Of a stretch of DNA of 64,000 bases, positions 61,899 to 64,000 are shown in pieces. The DNA is taken from the NCBI RefSeq assembly GCF_027945075.1, contig NZ_CP116034.1, positions 1,736,001-1,800,000 of the forward strand, written 5' to 3'. A program made the translations under genes and the position numbers. The stretch is from Chryseobacterium sp. CY350 (GTDB taxonomy: Bacteria; Bacteroidota; Bacteroidia; Flavobacteriales; Weeksellaceae). Under the pieces are notes generated by a model. It was not told where the DNA came from. It worked only from the letters and a program-made list of their open reading frames with translations, and did not search any database. Position 1 is the first letter of the stretch. Each line of letters opens with the position of its first letter.

Positions 61899-63241
61899 TT
61901 TTTTAATAATTTAGAGAAAATATATGCTAGCAAAATAATAAAAATCATCATTATACTAGATGTAACTATTGATCTCACTGCAAAGAACAACCAAGCAATC
62001 ACAGAACTTGAAACGATAAGTATAAAATATGAGTTAATTTCAACGTTGAGTAACTTTTCATTCAATTTAGACAACAGAATTCCTATTAAAAAAAATACAA
62101 TTACAGTCAGGTACTTACCAAAATCCATATATATTTCTCCTAAAAAACCAGATGCCGTCGAATGCCCACTCTCATCATACTCATCAGTATATTCTCTGAT
62201 TAGCCAGAAATCAATTTGAGTTGGTTTTGAAGTCCAAATTACTCTCGGAATCCAAAAATAAAGTAGAAAAGAAAAACTTTTACCGTAAGTGAAATCATTT
62301 TTTTTAGTATAATCTGTAATCATCGCAGCATTTCTAAAAACACCTTCTTCTGTAAAGTTACTCACCACTTTTTGATTAAATGAAGAACTTTCGTCATATG
62401 AAACAGATTCATATTTTGCCCCTGATGCAATACCGATGTTGCGATACTGTAAGAAAAAATTTCCTAAAAGTCCTATCATCAGCAAAACAATTCCTAAGCC
62501 TGCTATTTTTTTTAATTTTAAATTAAAAAGGGAAGAATTTATTAATGCAATTATTCCAAACAAAAGTAAAAACCTTGTACCACTTCCAATATATAATATA
62601 AAAATAGGAAGCGAATACAATATCACTTTTATGTAATTATCTTTTCCATAGAACTGTTTAAAATAATATTTATAATTGACGATACAAATTACACCAACTG
62701 CATAACTTATAGATGATAAAATACCATATTCAAAAGCGTTCTGCCTACCTTCAGTTAAACCTTTTATAATCAAGACAATATTTCCAAAAAAAATTAAATA
62801 AGTTAAAAATAGATTAAATTTAAAAAAAGATTTCTTATTTTTAATGAAGAAAAAGTTTTTCCTTTCTCCATTTTTTATCTTTTTTTTACAGAATAAAAGT
62901 TGATGAAAATAATATCCTGATAAAAAGGTAATGGCTGAGAAAAGAATTGTTTGAAAGGCTATTTCTACGTTTTCTTTTCCCCAATCCACTATTAAATTAT
63001 CTGTATTGTTTAGAATTTCTTTGAAGTAGATATATATGAAACCAAAAATAAAAATTGAAGCTAGTGATACATATTTATCCTTTATAACATTATATCCTAA
63101 AAACAAGATAAAAACCCACAATAATATATTTGCAGATAATAATAAATTACTAAATGAAATTAATGTAGTTACAATAAGTATAAAAATCAAAAATAGTCTC
63201 ACAATAAAATAAATAATAAAAAGATTAAAAAAGTTGCTCAA
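61880..63241 (-). CDS. O-antigen polymerase-like membrane protein (Wzy)
   Basis: 453 aa with roughly 12 hydrophobic helices and a long periplasmic loop (about 265-355) containing PRVIWTSKPTQIDFWL and HSTASGFLGEIYMDFGKY. The last segment, a conserved G-x-x-x-E near a helix start, is characteristic of the oligosaccharide repeat-unit polymerase family. Low sequence conservation is normal for Wzy. The second polymerase-type protein of the window, unlike the EpsG-like one at 37392. It follows a 164-bp AT-rich spacer in which I see no feature. Confidence 0.85.
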   Translation of the reverse strand: MSNFFNLFIIYFIVRLFLIFILIVTTLISFSNLLLSANILLWVFILFLGYNVIKDKYVSLASIFIFGFIYIYFKEILNNTDNLIVDWGKENVEIAFQTILFSAITFLSGYYFHQLLFCKKKIKNGERKNFFFIKNKKSFFKFNLFLTYLIFFGNIVLIIKGLTEGRQNAFEYGILSSISYAVGVICIVNYKYYFKQFYGKDNYIKVILYSLPIFILYIGSGTRFLLLFGIIALINSSLFNLKLKKIAGLGIVLLMIGLLGNFFLQYRNIGIASGAKYESVSYDESSSFNQKVVSNFTEEGVFRNAAMITDYTKKNDFTYGKSFSFLLYFWIPRVIWTSKPTQIDFWLIREYTDEYDESGHSTASGFLGEIYMDFGKYLTVIVFFLIGILLSKLNEKLLNVEINSYFILIVSSSVIAWLFFAVRSIVTSSIMMIFIILLAYIFSKLLKKWNLIK

Positions 63242-63405
63242 AGCTTAAAGAATGAAATTTTTGCTGCGGTTATAATACTCAATTACTAATTTCTGTTAAA
63301 CATATTTTTAATAATGTATATATATACATTATTTTTATATTTTATTGCTTCATCAAACATAATTTTTAGTTATGATAATTATTTTTTTCTTAATAAAAAA
63401 CAATA

Positions 63406-64000
63406 CTAATGTCTATATTTATTATAGAAAAACTGCCACTTAGCAATCAACTTGTCATCATTGAGAATATTCATTATTACATCAAAATTATGATATTGAA
63501 TTTCTAAAGATAATGGTTCTAAAAAAGCTTCAACTTTCATTTTTGGTATTTCATCAACATGATTAATCTTACAACCTAAAGATTTTATGTAATCGAAATT
63601 ATTTCCTGCTAAAAAAATTTTTTTTCCCAATTTTAATGCTGAGTATATTGCTCCTAAACCTGTTTGCTCTTCAATGGCACATATATAGATATCACATCTA
63701 TCTATATATCGTGGATAATCTTTTAAATCATAAAAACTTTCATCAGTCGAAAAGTTTGTATGATAATTTAATTTACCAAAAGAAATCAAATTATTATAGG
63801 TTTCATTTTTTACTAGATCATAATTGAGCATAGCAGTTATCTTAATTTGATTTTTAAATTTTTTTAGCAGAACCACTAGCGGTAAATATGAATTTATAGC
63901 AGATGAATTATTTCCTATAAAAACATCTGCAATCAATTTATTTTCAACACTAAATAACTTTTTATCAAAATTGAATAAAGTATTTACAGATTCAAAGTAT
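63406..64000 (-). CDS. Glycosyltransferase family 56 (Fuc4NAc transferase)-like, 5' end cut by window
   Basis: The frame is open to the right edge; the protein visible is about 198 aa (the ATT at 63936 is internal). VFIGNNSSAINSYLPLVVLL, ITAMLNYDL, YNNLISFGKLNYHTNF, CDIYICAIEEQTGLGAIYSALKLGKKIFLAG follow the pattern of WecF/TDP-Fuc4NAc:lipid II transferase (GT56): an IGNS-N loop, a Y-P-like segment and an EQ-x-x-G-x-I motif. It likely adds a 4-amino-deoxy sugar to a lipid-linked oligosaccharide. The assignment is by pattern only. Confidence 0.65.
   Translation of the reverse strand, partial: YFESVNTLFNFDKKLFSVENKLIADVFIGNNSSAINSYLPLVVLLKKFKNQIKITAMLNYDLVKNETYNNLISFGKLNYHTNFSTDESFYDLKDYPRYIDRCDIYICAIEEQTGLGAIYSALKLGKKIFLAGNNFDYIKSLGCKINHVDEIPKMKVEAFLEPLSLEIQYHNFDVIMNILNDDKLIAKWQFFYNKYRH

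Overview
The window is AT-rich chromosomal DNA from a Bacteroidota member, almost certainly class Flavobacteriia and most like Chryseobacterium or a close Weeksellaceae relative. The evidence is a T9SS sorting-domain protein, a PorX-type response regulator with a PglZ domain, a fused LpxC-FabZ, two LpxD-like acyltransferases, TAnnTTTG-type promoter boxes, and the housekeeping gene set. Genus level is inference; no rRNA gene is present.

Positions 1-32 kb are mostly core genome. They hold a HAD phosphatase (cut by the left edge), arginine decarboxylase, thiamine pyrophosphokinase, cobalamin adenosyltransferase, a DinB protein, a secreted Ntn-hydrolase with a WYL regulator, an ABC exporter, a nitric-oxide detoxification unit (flavohemoprotein, Rrf2 regulator, DUF2798 protein), LptB with a long C-terminal extension, HemB, a NatAB-like exporter and a frameshifted zeta-toxin-like gene with a small partner ORF. 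Next come SucD, a lipid A block (lpxD, lpxC-fabZ, lpxA, efp, a second lpxD-like gene), an HD-domain protein, PorX, exonuclease III, an RlpA-like protein and RimO. Between the nitric-oxide unit and lptB lies a rearrangement scar: a decayed copy of the 3' end of lptB fused to a copy of the 5' end of the ABC exporter gene.

Positions 32-64 kb are a large surface-polysaccharide region, nearly all on the minus strand and running off the right edge. The 32-44.5 kb half has rfbC, a secreted glycosidase-like protein, glycosyltransferases, an EpsG-like polymerase, a Wzx flippase, a Wzc tyrosine kinase and two phosphoglycosyl transferases. The 44.6-64 kb half has a sugar aminotransferase, a UDP-L-FucNAc pathway (fnlA/capE, fnlB/capF, fnlC/capG), a third phosphoglycosyl transferase, several GT4 enzymes, a second polymerase and a Fuc4NAc-transferase-like gene.

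The most interesting part is at 45.9-53 kb. A small acyl-synthesis module (two ketoacyl-ACP synthases III, a dedicated ACP, a ketoreductase-like SDR and a Rieske oxygenase) is interleaved with a NeuD/PglD-like acyltransferase and sits near an aminotransferase and a PglC-like priming enzyme. A PaaE-like reductase lies nearby on the opposite strand. My inference is that the module builds a hydroxylated short acyl group and attaches it to a 4-amino sugar of the O-antigen. This recalls the dihydroxyhexanamido-quinovosamine reported, as I remember it, in the Flavobacterium psychrophilum O-polysaccharide. A transcription terminator beside this module has been split by an IS3-family remnant, which itself carries an IS982-family element. 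No tRNA, rRNA or CRISPR array was seen.
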